A DNA stretch of 58,040 nucleotides from Bacillota bacterium (GTDB lineage Bacteria > Bacillota > Sulfobacillia > JACIYH01): the NCBI GenBank assembly GCA_040757085.1, contig JBFLXJ010000001.1, positions 1 to 58,040 of the forward strand, read 5' to 3'. A model generated the notes under the pieces. It was not told the DNA's origin and ran no database searches. It worked only from the letters and a program-made list of their open reading frames with translations. Of the stretch, positions 25,879 through 34,873 are shown one piece after another (the stretch's first letter is position 1; each line of letters starts with the position of its first letter). Both the position numbers and the translations under genes were made by a program.

Positions 25879-27621
25879 TTGTCCAAAGAAATAGTGGTGT
25901 CTTCTGACGCGGACGAGACCAGGGCGGCGGTCCTGGAGGATGGCAAGGTGGTGGAACTTTACGTGGAACGCCCCCTGGTCCACCGGGCGGCCGGGAACAT
26001 TTACCTGGGACGGGTGGAAAACGTGTTGCCCGGTATGCAGGCCGCTTTCGTAAATATCGGCCTGGAGCGCAACGCCTTCCTGTACGTGGACGACGCCGAC
26101 GCCGTCATCGACGCCGAGGAGGAGACCGGGCGACGCCGGGTGCGTCGTGCCCGGCGCCGCCCCGGCATAACGGAGTTGTTGCATGAAGGCCAGTCCATCG
26201 TGGTACAGGTGGTGAAGGAGCCCCTGGGGACGAAGGGGGCACGGGTGACCACCCACATCACCCTTCCCGGACGGTACCTCGTGCTGATGCCCAACTTGGA
26301 CTACGTGGGTGTTTCCCGCCGCATTGAGGATGCCGCCGAACGCGACCGCCTGCGGCGCATCGCCCGCTCCATCAAGCCCCCCGGGGCGGGGATCATCGTA
26401 CGCACGGTGGCCGAGGGGCAGGAGGAAGCGGACCTCGTCCGGGACCGTGACTTCCTGGTCCGGATCTGGGAGCGCATCCGGGAACGGGCCCGCACCTCCG
26501 AGCCACCTGCCCTCCTGCACCGGGACCTGGGGCTGGTGTTCCGTCTGGTGCGCGATCAGTTCACCGAGGACGTGGATCGGCTCACCGTGGACGACCGGGA
26601 GCAATACGAGCGCATCCTCGACCTCCTGGACGCTTATTCGCCGGAGTTGAAGCCGCGCGTCCACTTCCACCGGCGCAATGCGGGGTCGGCATTCGAGGCC
26701 TACGATCTGGATCGGGAAATCGAACTGGCCTTGCGGCGCAAAGTGTGGCTGCGCTCGGGGGGATACCTGGTCATCGATCAGACGGAAGCTTTCTGCATCA
26801 TCGACGTGAACACGGGGAAGTACGTGGGAGAGACCAGCCTGGAGGATACGGTGCTGCGCACCAACCTGGAGGCAGCCGTGGAGATTGCCAGGCAACTCAG
26901 GTTGCGGGACATCGGAGGGATCATCGTCATCGACTTCATCGACATGGAAAGGGCCTCGCACCGGCAGAAGGTACTGGCCGCGCTGGAAGAGGCCCTGCGC
27001 AAGGATCGCACCCGCACCACGGTGCTGGGATTTACCCAGTTGGGCCTGGTGGAGATGACCCGCAAGAAGGTGCGGCCCGGCCTGGAAGCCCAACTGCAGC
27101 GTCCCTGCCCGTACTGCGAGGGTACGGGACGGGTCCTGAGCGAGGAGACGGTGGCTGCCCGTATCCGGCGGGAGATCAAGCGCATCCTCCGTACCACGGA
27201 CGCGGAGGCTATCCTGGTGGAGGCCAATCCGCGGGTGGCATCCCTCCTGATCGGCCCCGGCGGGTCCAATCTCCGGGAACTGGAGCGCGCCACCGGCAAG
27301 TCGGTGTTCGTGCGGGGTTCAGCCGAACTACACCTGGAGGCGATGAACCTGAAGGCGGTGGGCTCGCGGGAGGAGGTGGAGGCCAAAGCCTGTCCCGTAC
27401 GCGAGGGGGAGATCCTGGAACTGCGGGTGGAAGAACCCCACGTTACCAACCCGTGGGACGGCATTGCGCGCATCGAAGGCTATGTGATAGATGTGGAAGG
27501 GGCCGGCTCCCGGGTGGGGGAGCGGGTCCGGGTGGAGATCACCAAGGCTTTCCGTACCTTCGCCCGCGCCAGGTTACTCGATGCCCCCGTGGCTGAGCCA
27601 GACGTCCAGGCCGTCACCTGA
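25879..27621 (+). CDS. rng: Ribonuclease G/E family endoribonuclease
   Basis: 580 aa from a TTG at 25879 with GAGGAG eight bases upstream; a GTG three codons earlier would overlap that site. S1 domain near the N-terminus (GNIYLGRVENVLPGMQAAFVN), RNase H-like and catalytic region with the Asp residues in FCIIDVNTGKY and IIVIDFIDM, and the zinc-link CPYC motif near 412-416. The C-terminal 150 residues add a KH-like part (LIGPGGSNLRELERATGKS) and a TRAM-like beta domain (VREGEILELRVEEPH), as in clostridial members. It processes rRNA and mRNA 5' ends. In related genomes rplU usually follows; here the his region intervenes. Confidence 0.93.
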   Translation: MSKEIVVSSDADETRAAVLEDGKVVELYVERPLVHRAAGNIYLGRVENVLPGMQAAFVNIGLERNAFLYVDDADAVIDAEEETGRRRVRRARRRPGITELLHEGQSIVVQVVKEPLGTKGARVTTHITLPGRYLVLMPNLDYVGVSRRIEDAAERDRLRRIARSIKPPGAGIIVRTVAEGQEEADLVRDRDFLVRIWERIRERARTSEPPALLHRDLGLVFRLVRDQFTEDVDRLTVDDREQYERILDLLDAYSPELKPRVHFHRRNAGSAFEAYDLDREIELALRRKVWLRSGGYLVIDQTEAFCIIDVNTGKYVGETSLEDTVLRTNLEAAVEIARQLRLRDIGGIIVIDFIDMERASHRQKVLAALEEALRKDRTRTTVLGFTQLGLVEMTRKKVRPGLEAQLQRPCPYCEGTGRVLSEETVAARIRREIKRILRTTDAEAILVEANPRVASLLIGPGGSNLRELERATGKSVFVRGSAELHLEAMNLKAVGSREEVEAKACPVREGEILELRVEEPHVTNPWDGIARIEGYVIDVEGAGSRVGERVRVEITKAFRTFARARLLDAPVAEPDVQAVT

Positions 27622-27676
27622 GACGGCCGGGAGGACGTGTGGAATACCCGCATACGGTCCCATGGGGGGAGGACGC

Positions 27677-28003
27677 GTGGAATACCAGAGCCGCCTTAAG
27701 GACCCGGCCCTGGACTTTCTCTTCGAGGGCGTTTTGCGCCTGCAAAGCGTGGAGGAGTGCTACCGGTTTTTCGAAGACCTGTGTACCGTGGGAGAACTGC
27801 GCGCCATGGCCCAGCGTTTCCAGGTGGCTGCCCTCCTCCAAAAGGGTGCCACCTATGACCAGGTGGAGAAGCTTACGGGGATGAGTTCTGCCACCATCGC
27901 CCGCATCAACCGCTTCCTCCGCTACGGTGCGGACGGCTACCGTCTGATACTCTCGCGCCTGGAGAAAGAAGGTATCGCCCCGCCGGCCACGCTCCCGGGC
28001 TGA
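27677..28003 (+). CDS. YerC/YecD-type TrpR-like regulator (candidate HisR)
   Basis: 108 aa from the GTG at 27677 with GGGGGGAGG about five bases upstream. All-helical TrpR-like fold: LQSVEECYRFFEDLCTVGEL, MAQRFQVAALLQKG, then the DNA-reading helix-turn-helix ATYDQVEKLTGMSSATIARI (about 55-75). From memory, comparative genomics of Gram-positive histidine genes assigned a TrpR-family repressor (HisR) from this family. It ends 165 bases before hisZ, and a perfect palindrome sits at the his promoter. Regulation of the his operon in response to histidine is therefore a strong inference, not proven. Confidence 0.85.
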   Translation: MEYQSRLKDPALDFLFEGVLRLQSVEECYRFFEDLCTVGELRAMAQRFQVAALLQKGATYDQVEKLTGMSSATIARINRFLRYGADGYRLILSRLEKEGIAPPATLPG

Positions 28004-28061
28004 CCCGTCTCCCTGCCGCGCCGGCTGCCGCTCTTCGGGTCTGTCGGGTCTGTTCGGGGCC

Positions 28062-28091
28062 TTGACAGGGGGCGGCCAGGCGCGCTAGACT
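28062..28091 (+). promoter_or_regulatory. his operon promoter
   Basis: Consensus TTGACA at 28062-28067, an 18-base spacer and TAGACT at 28086-28091. Predicted start of transcription is near 28098, a few bases before the 24-bp palindrome. The leader before hisZ is about 70 bases and shows no T-box. Confidence 0.75.
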
Positions 28092-28102
28092 ACGTGTGTC
28101 GC

Positions 28103-28126
28103 CTTTAATGTGATATCACATTAAAG
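28103..28126. promoter_or_regulatory. Perfect 24-bp palindromic operator at the his promoter
   Basis: CTTTAATGTGAT followed by its exact reverse complement, with no spacer. It lies at about +5 to +28 relative to the predicted transcription start, a position where a bound dimer would block initiation or escape. AT-rich in a GC-rich region, which makes a chance occurrence very unlikely. The most economical ligand is the TrpR-like protein encoded just upstream. Confidence 0.8.
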
Positions 28127-28167
28127 CGATGAAGACATAAAGTGGGAGAGGGGACGGGGTAGGGGTC

Positions 28168-29271
28168 ATGGTGTTCCCTGGGACGACTGGGGTGCCGGGG
28201 ATGGTGATTGGGGATGGCGGCCTTGATGCCTGGCTGGACAGGGTGGCGTGCGTGCGGGCTGCCGAGAGTGTGTTGCGGGAAGTGTTTCTGGACCGGGGTT
28301 ACCGGGAGGTTAACCTGCCCGCGATAGAGGAGGCAGAAGATCGGCTGGTGCCCCGGGGTGGAGGGCAGGGGGGTTTCGCCGGTGGGGCAGGGCCGGCGGC
28401 GGCGAGAGATGGGGAAGGAGCGTACCGCTTCCTCGACCAGGAGGGGAGAGTTTGGGCGCTGCGCGCGGACGTGACGCCGGGGCTGGCGCGATTGCTCTGG
28501 AGCCGGGATGCGGACGGGCCCCGCCCGCGACGGCTTTTCTACATGGCCGAGGTTTACCGCCGCGTGCCGGGGCAGCGCGGACCGGTGGCGTTGTTGCAGG
28601 TGGGTGTCGAGGTGGTGGGTACCCGGGGGCCGGGTGAGGACGCCGGTATCCTTTCTTTGGCTGCGGTTGCGCTGCGCAGCCTGGGGCTGACCCGATTTCA
28701 GCTTTCGGTTGGACACGTGGGGCTCCTCAAAGAGATCTTGAGCGAGGCGGGCCTGGGTCCGGAGGAACGTGATCAGATCCTGGCGGCGCTGCAAGCTCGG
28801 GATTATGTGAAGCTGCACAGTTTGATCGCCGCGGTGCTCCCCGAGAAGGAAGCGCACAGGCTGACGCAATTCCTCACCTGGAGAGGCAGAGCTGCCGCCC
28901 TCTTGGGCGTGCTGCCCGCGCTTGGGATTCCGGGGGACAAGGCAAGAGCGGCTTTGGAGGATCTGCGCGGGTTGCTGGAGGCCTGCGGTGAGGAGAACAA
29001 CGTATTCGTGGATCTGGGCCTGGTGCGGGACAGGACGTATTACACCGGCATGGTTTTCGAAATGTGCGTGCCCGGCTTGAGCCAGCCGGCAGGTGGGGGT
29101 GGTCGCTACGACGGAGTGTTGAGCCCGGAGCCGGCCACCGGGTTCGCTTTCGACCTGGGGGCGGTGCTGGCCGTGGCCCCGGTTGGAGCCGCCACCGGGC
29201 CGGCCGGGGGGAGGGGCCCGTGGCCCGCGGTCACCGTGGGCGGCCGCCTGCAGGTCGCTGCCATTCACTGA
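28168..29271 (+). CDS. hisZ: ATP phosphoribosyltransferase regulatory subunit HisZ
   Basis: 367 aa. A histidyl-tRNA-synthetase-like protein without tRNA charging function: motif 2-like FYMAEVYRRVPGQRGPVALLQVG and the C-terminal HisRS-type segment FVDLGLVRDRTYYTGMVFEM, GGGGRYDGVL. It forms the active, histidine-inhibited ATP-PRT complex with short HisG, which is the next gene. The family's Gln residue follows RGP in place of HisRS catalytic Arg patterns. A Gly/Ala-rich insertion (about 64-78) is lineage-specific. It is the first structural gene of the his operon. Confidence 0.92.
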   Translation: MVFPGTTGVPGMVIGDGGLDAWLDRVACVRAAESVLREVFLDRGYREVNLPAIEEAEDRLVPRGGGQGGFAGGAGPAAARDGEGAYRFLDQEGRVWALRADVTPGLARLLWSRDADGPRPRRLFYMAEVYRRVPGQRGPVALLQVGVEVVGTRGPGEDAGILSLAAVALRSLGLTRFQLSVGHVGLLKEILSEAGLGPEERDQILAALQARDYVKLHSLIAAVLPEKEAHRLTQFLTWRGRAAALLGVLPALGIPGDKARAALEDLRGLLEACGEENNVFVDLGLVRDRTYYTGMVFEMCVPGLSQPAGGGGRYDGVLSPEPATGFAFDLGAVLAVAPVGAATGPAGGRGPWPAVTVGGRLQVAAIH

Positions 29272-29286
29272 GGGGCGGCCGGGACG

Positions 29287-29979
29287 ATGGACGACCAGGG
29301 ACTCGGCCTGACCGTGGCCGTCCTGAAGGGACGGGTTTTCCCCGAGGCCCGCGACCTTTTGGGGCGAGCGGGGCTGGCCGGTGTGGGGATGCTGTCCGAC
29401 AGTAGGCGTCTGGTGTGGGCCGCTGACGGGGGATGGCGGTACCTGCTGGTCCGCCCCCACGACGTGGTGACCTGCGTGCGGGAGGGGGTTGCCGACGTGG
29501 GCCTGGTGGGTAAGGACGTGCTGCTGGAGGATAGCGGCGGAGTGTACGAGATCCTGGATCTGGGCATTGGCGCCTGTCGCCTGAGCGTGGCGGGGCCATC
29601 CTCCCTGGCTTCAGCGTGGCCCGACGTCCTCTTGGCCCGGGGGGATGGCCTGCGCGTCGCCACCCGCTACCCGCGGGCGACCCGGGATTACTTTGCGCGC
29701 CGGGGATACTCGCCCCACGTGATCCAGCTCAGTGGGGCCGTCGAGCTGGCCCCGCAGGTGGGGCTGGCGGACGTTATCGTCGACCTGGTGGCCACCGGCC
29801 GTACCTTGCGGGAGAACGGCCTGGCCGAGTACGACCTGATCGAGCACATAACTACCCGCCTCGTGGTCAACACCGTCAGTTTTCGCTGGAAGGCAGCGGC
29901 CGTGCAAGCGCTGTGTGACCGGCTGGCCCGCGTCTGCCCCCCGGGAAAGGAAGACCGTCATGTCGTTCGCACCCCCTGA
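29287..29979 (+). CDS. hisG: ATP phosphoribosyltransferase, short form HisG
   Basis: 230 aa. It lacks the C-terminal ACT-like domain of long HisG, consistent with HisZ being present. Family motifs: AVLKGRVFPEARDLL, DVGLVGKDVLLED, the LRVATRYPRATRDYF loop, and the PRPP-binding signature ADVIVDLVATGRTLRENGL. Catalyses the first step of histidine synthesis, ATP plus PRPP to phosphoribosyl-ATP. The end overlaps hisC by 20 bases. Confidence 0.95.
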   Translation: MDDQGLGLTVAVLKGRVFPEARDLLGRAGLAGVGMLSDSRRLVWAADGGWRYLLVRPHDVVTCVREGVADVGLVGKDVLLEDSGGVYEILDLGIGACRLSVAGPSSLASAWPDVLLARGDGLRVATRYPRATRDYFARRGYSPHVIQLSGAVELAPQVGLADVIVDLVATGRTLRENGLAEYDLIEHITTRLVVNTVSFRWKAAAVQALCDRLARVCPPGKEDRHVVRTP

Positions 29980-31048
29980 TGACGCCATATGGCCCAGCGC
30001 CGGGGATGTCATATGGCTGGATGCCAACGAGAATCCCTACACGTGGCCCGAGCACTTGCTGGCTCAGGCCTGGGCAGCCTTCCGGTCCCAGGGCCCGCAC
30101 CGTTATCCCCGGAACAGGCGGCAGCTCTGCCGCGCGCTGGGGGCGTACGCCGGGGTGCCGGAGGAGTGGGTTTTGCCGGGCAACGGGTCGGATGAGTTGA
30201 TAATTGCCATGCTTTCCTCGCTGGGCCGTCGGGTGCGGCGCATCCTGCTTCCCTGGCCCACCTTCGGGTTCTACCGTCACGTGGGGAGAGCGCTCGATCT
30301 CCCCCTGGGCTTCGTGGAGCTGAAGGGGGACTTTTCCCTCCCCCTGGATGACCTGCTGGCGGGGTTGGGGCAGGGGAATGAGGCAATGGTGGTGCTTTGC
30401 CGCCCCAACAACCCCACCGGCAACCTGTTCGGACGTGAACTGGTGCTGGCCGCCCTGGAGGCCGGAGCGTGGGTGGTGGTGGACGAGGCTTACTATGAGT
30501 TCAGCGGGGAGACGGTAACGGATCTCCTGGGGCAGTATGGCCGATTGGTGGTTATGCGTACACTCTCGAAGGCTTTTGCCCTGGCAGGCCTGCGCGTGGG
30601 CTACGCCCTCGCTCATCCCGACACCCTGGCCCTGCTCCGGTCGGTGATGCAGCCTTACAACGTGGACGCCTTTTCCCTGGCTGCCGCCCTGGTGGCCCTC
30701 GAGCACGCCCACCTGGCCAGGAGCTGGGCGCGGGCCATTTGCGCCCATCGCGACCGTCTCGCGCGAGCCCTTCAGGCCCTCGGCCCGGTGCGGCCGTGGC
30801 CGAGCCGGGCCAATTTCCTGCTGGTGGAGGTGCTGCCCGAGGCGGGACGGCCGGCAGCGGATGTGGTGGCAGACCTGGCCGAGGGCGGGGTGCGCGTACG
30901 ATACTGGCCGGACGAGCCCCGGCTGCGCGACTTTTTCCGGGTGAGCGTGGGTCTGCCCCGAGACAACGCCATGTTTGTCGAGCGTCTGCACCGATTGCTG
31001 GCAGACCATGGGGGAGGGGACGGGGTACCCCGGGCGGAGGGGAGGTAA
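29960..31048 (+). CDS. hisC: Histidinol-phosphate aminotransferase
   Basis: 362 aa from the ATG at 29960, chosen for the GGGAAAGGAAG site; a start 15 codons earlier lies deeper within hisG. Fold-type I PLP enzyme: LDANENPYTWP at the start, NNPTGN at 150-155, DEAYYEF at 175-181, the PLP lysine Lys204 in TLSKAFALAGLRVGYA, and FLLVEV near the end. It transaminates imidazole-acetol phosphate to histidinol phosphate. Here hisC follows hisG directly, where hisD normally sits. Confidence 0.94.
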   Translation: MSFAPPDDAIWPSAGDVIWLDANENPYTWPEHLLAQAWAAFRSQGPHRYPRNRRQLCRALGAYAGVPEEWVLPGNGSDELIIAMLSSLGRRVRRILLPWPTFGFYRHVGRALDLPLGFVELKGDFSLPLDDLLAGLGQGNEAMVVLCRPNNPTGNLFGRELVLAALEAGAWVVVDEAYYEFSGETVTDLLGQYGRLVVMRTLSKAFALAGLRVGYALAHPDTLALLRSVMQPYNVDAFSLAAALVALEHAHLARSWARAICAHRDRLARALQALGPVRPWPSRANFLLVEVLPEAGRPAADVVADLAEGGVRVRYWPDEPRLRDFFRVSVGLPRDNAMFVERLHRLLADHGGGDGVPRAEGR

Positions 31049-31049
31049 A

Positions 31050-31754
31050 ATGCGGCAGGCACAGGTGCAACGACACACACGAGAAACACGGGTGACCGTG
31101 GATCTGGAACTGGACGGTTCCGGGAAGGTGCAGGTGGACACCGGTCTGGCCTTCCTCGACCACCTCCTGGCGGCGTTTGCCCTGCACGCGCTGTTTGACC
31201 TCCGGCTCACGGCGCGCGGGGATCTGGAGGTGGACGGGCACCACACCGTGGAGGACGTGGGGATGTGTCTGGGGCATGCTCTGCGCCGGGCCCTGGGCGG
31301 TGGGGAGGGGATATCCCGGTGGGGGTGGTGCCTCCTCCCCATGGACGAGGCCCTGGTGGAGGTGGCGGTGGACGCGGGGGGGCGGTCGTTCCTGGCGTAC
31401 CGGGTACCCGTGGTGCCTCGCTCCCTGGGAGCTTTCCACACCGAGATGGCCCCCGAGTTCTGGCGGGCCTTTGTCCGGGAGTCGGGTACCACCATGCACA
31501 TTCACCTGCGGCAGGGGGAAAACGTCCATCACATCCTGGAGGCACTCTGGAAGGCAGCCGGCGTGGCCCTCCGTCAGGCGGTGCGGATTGAGCCCCGCCT
31601 GCAGGGGGTCCCATCGACCAAAGGTGCGCCTGCCTGCAAAGACGTCCCTACATCCCGATCGGTGCCACCGGGTGCGGTTTTCAACCTATCGGAGGACGGC
31701 CACTCCGTCCCCGTCCAGCAGGCGGGTGGTCACGGGGAGGACAGGGGGTTATGA
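31050..31754 (+). CDS. hisB: Imidazoleglycerol-phosphate dehydratase
   Basis: 234 aa from the ATG at 31050 right behind GGAGGGGAGG. Metal-ligand motifs are intact: GHHTVEDVG, the FHTEM segment and ENVHHILEALWKA. The catalytic domain ends near residue 195; about 40 further residues, rich in Pro, Ser and Gly, form an extension not usual in the family. Monofunctional; no phosphatase domain. The TGA overlaps the hisH ATG by four bases. Confidence 0.94.
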   Translation: MRQAQVQRHTRETRVTVDLELDGSGKVQVDTGLAFLDHLLAAFALHALFDLRLTARGDLEVDGHHTVEDVGMCLGHALRRALGGGEGISRWGWCLLPMDEALVEVAVDAGGRSFLAYRVPVVPRSLGAFHTEMAPEFWRAFVRESGTTMHIHLRQGENVHHILEALWKAAGVALRQAVRIEPRLQGVPSTKGAPACKDVPTSRSVPPGAVFNLSEDGHSVPVQQAGGHGEDRGL

Positions 31755-32410
31755 GCCGACCTCAGGGCCGTCAACCGGGGTGCACCATCGGCGTACTGGA
31801 CATGGGCCTGGGTAACCTGGCCAGCGTCGCGCGGGCGGTGGAAGCGGTGGGGTTCTCCGTCCGGGTGAGTCAGAACCCGGCCGACCTGGAGCACGTGGCT
31901 GGTCTCATCGTGCCCGGGGTGGGGGCATTCGCTGCTGCCGCGCGCAGGCTGGATTCGGGAGGCGGTGCCACCCTGGTGCGGGAATTCCTGGCCCGCGGTC
32001 GACCGGTGCTGGGCATCTGCCTGGGGATGCAGGTCATGTGCTCCTGGGGAGAGGAGGGGGGCGGGTCATCCGGTCTGGGACTGGTGGATGCGCGGGTGTG
32101 CCGCCTGCCTTCGGGACGACCCGTCCCTCACGTGGGCTGGAACCAGGTCTACTGGAGCGGTCCCCTGGATATCTTGCAGGGGTTGGAACCCGGAACCTGG
32201 TTCTACTTTTCTCATGCCTACTTTGTGGATGGCTCATCCCTGCTTCGGGTGGGAGGTCAAACGGCGCGCACGGCGGTGACGGAATACGGGGTACGCGTAC
32301 TGGCTGCCCTAGAAAGTCCTCCCCTGTATGCGGTGCAGTTTCATCCGGAGAAGTCGGGGCCGGCCGGACTCCGGGTGCTGAGTGCTTTCGGGGAGCGGTG
32401 TGCATGCTGA
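31751..32410 (+). CDS. hisH: Imidazole glycerol phosphate synthase glutaminase subunit
   Basis: 219 aa, class I glutamine amidotransferase. Nucleophile Cys90 in GICLGMQVM, catalytic His and Glu in YAVQFHPEKSG near the C-terminus, oxyanion region VPGVGAF. It feeds ammonia to HisF, encoded two genes later. The start overlaps hisB and the end overlaps hisA by seven bases. Confidence 0.94.
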   Translation: MSRPQGRQPGCTIGVLDMGLGNLASVARAVEAVGFSVRVSQNPADLEHVAGLIVPGVGAFAAAARRLDSGGGATLVREFLARGRPVLGICLGMQVMCSWGEEGGGSSGLGLVDARVCRLPSGRPVPHVGWNQVYWSGPLDILQGLEPGTWFYFSHAYFVDGSSLLRVGGQTARTAVTEYGVRVLAALESPPLYAVQFHPEKSGPAGLRVLSAFGERCAC

Positions 32411-33222
32411 TCGTGCCTGCCTTGGACCTGCGGGGTGGGAAGGTGGTGCGCCTGTACCGGGGGTGCCTGGACCGGGCCACCGTGTACTCGTCTGACCCGG
32501 TGGAGGAAGCACGGCGCTGGGTCGAGGCGGGAGCCCGGCGCCTGCACCTGGTGGATCTGGATGGGGCTGCCTGCGGGTACCCCGTCCAACTGGACCTGGT
32601 GGCCAGGGTGATCCGGGCTGTGGACGTACCCCTTCAGGTGGGGGGCGGTCTGCGCTCCGAGGCCCAGGTGGCCAGGGTGCTGGAGGCAGGGGCGCAATGG
32701 GCGATCCTGGGCTCCGCTGCCGCGCGGGACCCCGACCTGGTGGGAAGGTGCCTCGAGCGCTGGCCCGACAGGATCATGGTGAGCCTGGACCTGCGGGGGG
32801 GTCGGGTGGCGCTGGACGCCTGGCAGAAGACTGCGGCGATGGATGGCGTCGCCCTGGCCCGCTTCTGGGGCGAACGGGGGTTGCGGGACCTCATCGTCAC
32901 CGATGCCGACCGGGACGGCACCCTGGCCGGCGTCGACCCCGCCCTGTGGGAGCCCTTTCTGGGAGGGCCGTGGCGGCTGTGGGCGGCGGGAGGAGTGGCG
33001 GGTGAGGAGGATCTGAGACGCCTGGCGGCGCTTGCGCCGCGCGGGCTGGCAGGCGTGATCGTGGGGCGGGCTATATACGCCGGGGTTCTCGACCTCCGGC
33101 GGACGGACCTGGTGAGCGGGGCGAACGATACCGGAAAGGGGACGGACGGCGCCGGAAACCGGGATGATGCTGGCACAACTGACGGGGTGCGGGGAGTGGG
33201 ACGATGCTGGCACGGCGGATAA
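32404..33222 (+). CDS. hisA: Phosphoribosylformimino-AICAR-phosphate isomerase
   Basis: 272 aa from the ATG at 32404; in-frame starts upstream lie inside hisH. TIM barrel with the paired phosphate-binding halves: [20 protein letters not shown] with the general-base Asp8, [36 protein letters not shown] (acid Asp) and [14 protein letters not shown]. The last 35 residues (after [11 protein letters not shown]) are low-complexity Gly/Asp/Thr and beyond the usual barrel. Overlaps hisF by 19 bases. Confidence 0.93.
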   Translation: MLIVPALDLRGGKVVRLYRGCLDRATVYSSDPVEEARRWVEAGARRLHLVDLDGAACGYPVQLDLVARVIRAVDVPLQVGGGLRSEAQVARVLEAGAQWAILGSAAARDPDLVGRCLERWPDRIMVSLDLRGGRVALDAWQKTAAMDGVALARFWGERGLRDLIVTDADRDGTLAGVDPALWEPFLGGPWRLWAAGGVAGEEDLRRLAALAPRGLAGVIVGRAIYAGVLDLRRTDLVSGANDTGKGTDGAGNRDDAGTTDGVRGVGRCWHGG

Positions 33223-33980
33223 TCCCCTGCCTGGACGTGGATAAGGGGCGGGTGGTCAAGGGTGTCAGGTTCGGGGACCTGCGCGATGCCGGGGACCCGG
33301 TGGAACTGGCGCGGACTTATGCGGAGGAGGAGGCCGACGAACTGGTCTTCCTGGACATCTCGGCTTCTTTTGAGGATCGGCAGATAATGCTGGACGTGGT
33401 GGAAAGGACCGCCAGCCGGGTTTTCATCCCCCTTACCGTCGGCGGCGGCATCCGTACCCTGGAGGACATGCGGGCCGTCCTGTGCCGAGGGGCAGACCGG
33501 GTGGCGGTGAACACCGCGGCCGTACGGGACCCGGGTTTGCTGGCCCGGGCGGCTGATCGCCTCGGCAGCCAGTGTGTAGTGCTGGCCATCGATGCCCGCC
33601 GGACTGGGCCGGGAAGGTGGGAAGTATTCACCCACGGCGGGCGCCGGCCTACCGGACTGGACGCAGTGGAGTGGGCGCGACGGGCGGTGGAATTGGGAGC
33701 AGGGGAGATCCTCCTGACCAGCATGGACCGGGATGGCACCCGGTCGGGGTTCGATGTGGAACTCACCAGGGCGGTGGCGGGAGCTGTCCCCGTGCCTGTG
33801 ATCGCCTCGGGGGGAGCGGGCGGTCCCGCGGACTTCCTGCACGTGCTTACCGAGGGGGGTGCCTCGGCGGCACTGGCGGCTTCCCTGTTTCACTACCGGG
33901 TCCTCACCGTGCCGGATCTCAAGGAGTACCTGGCCCGCCACGGCGTCCCCGTACGCCTTTCGATGCTGGCCCGGGCGTAG
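33204..33980 (+). CDS. hisF: Imidazole glycerol phosphate synthase cyclase subunit
   Basis: 258 aa TIM barrel. [21 protein letters not shown] carries the catalytic Asp11; others are [41 protein letters not shown] (second catalytic Asp) and [13 protein letters not shown]. It makes imidazole-glycerol phosphate and AICAR using ammonia channelled from HisH. Length is normal for the family. Confidence 0.96.
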   Translation: MLARRIIPCLDVDKGRVVKGVRFGDLRDAGDPVELARTYAEEEADELVFLDISASFEDRQIMLDVVERTASRVFIPLTVGGGIRTLEDMRAVLCRGADRVAVNTAAVRDPGLLARAADRLGSQCVVLAIDARRTGPGRWEVFTHGGRRPTGLDAVEWARRAVELGAGEILLTSMDRDGTRSGFDVELTRAVAGAVPVPVIASGGAGGPADFLHVLTEGGASAALAASLFHYRVLTVPDLKEYLARHGVPVRLSMLARA

Positions 33981-34054
33981 GGGAGAGCGCACTGCGGTGC
34001 CGGGACGGACAGGGCAGAACCGGCGCCGTAGCGACACAGGCAGAGGGGGAGAAC

Positions 34055-34873
34055 ATGGACAGAACTGACGTGGCCGCTGTAACGGAAGTACGCTTTGGCC
34101 CCGACGGCCTGGTGCCGGTGGTGGTGCAGAGTGCGGTGAGCGGCGAGGTGCTCATGCTCGCCTTCGCCAACCGGGAAGCCCTAGTCCGCACCCTGGGGGA
34201 GGGGAAGGCCTGGTACTTCAGCCGGTCGCGCGGGCGCTTGTGGTGCAAAGGGGAAACGTCCGGCAATTTCCAGGAGGTGGTGGAAGTCCGCTGTGACTGC
34301 GACGGTGATGCCCTCCTGTACCGGGTGAACCCTGGCGGCCCCTCCTGCCACACCGGCCACCACTCCTGCTTCTACCGCACCCTTTGCCCGGCGCCGGGCG
34401 CCCCCGGCCAGGAGGCCCGGGTGGCGCAGGGGGATATGGTTCGGGCCGAGCAGAGCGGGCCGGCGCCAAACTGGACCGGCGCGGGCATTCTGGCCGAATT
34501 GGCCGCCCTGCTCCGGGAGCGCCGCAGGGAGCGGCCGGCCGGGTCGTACAGTGCGGCTCTGTTTTCCGCGGGGAGGGCGCGCATCGCCCAGAAGGTCGGT
34601 GAAGAGGCGGTGGAGGTGGTAGTGGCCAGCATGGGTGGTGATAGGGAGCGGATGGTGGCCGAGGTGGCCGACCTTCTGTTTCACGTGCTGGTCTTGCTGG
34701 CCGATGCAGGCATTGACCTTGCGGAGATCTGGGCAGAGCTGGGCCGCCGCCACGTCTCGGCCTCCTCCAGCGCCACCCGGCAAGGGTCAGGTCTCCTCAC
34801 CATCCGGCATAGGAGGCCACCTTTTCGTCGGGCACGCGCCCTTTGCAGACGTCATCCAGAGCCCGCTCGATGA
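34055..34873 (+). CDS. hisI: Bifunctional PR-AMP cyclohydrolase / PR-ATP pyrophosphatase
   Basis: 272 aa from the ATG at 34055 behind AGAGGGGGAG. HisI part (about 12-115): [31 protein letters not shown] and CHTGHHSCF with zinc/magnesium-binding Cys, Asp and His. HisE part (about 145-235): [28 protein letters not shown] (two fragments of one helix bundle) and [18 protein letters not shown]. The last roughly 25 residues are Arg-rich and run 77 bases into the convergent aminotransferase gene, so they may not be conserved. It is the last gene of the his operon. Confidence 0.92.
   Translation: MDRTDVAAVTEVRFGPDGLVPVVVQSAVSGEVLMLAFANREALVRTLGEGKAWYFSRSRGRLWCKGETSGNFQEVVEVRCDCDGDALLYRVNPGGPSCHTGHHSCFYRTLCPAPGAPGQEARVAQGDMVRAEQSGPAPNWTGAGILAELAALLRERRRERPAGSYSAALFSAGRARIAQKVGEEAVEVVVASMGGDRERMVAEVADLLFHVLVLLADAGIDLAEIWAELGRRHVSASSSATRQGSGLLTIRHRRPPFRRARALCRRHPEPAR

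Noticed and set aside
28098-28167. T-box or His attenuator in the his leader
   Set aside because: The leader is about 70 bases, with no T-box core, no run of His codons and no terminator; the palindrome fits an operator.
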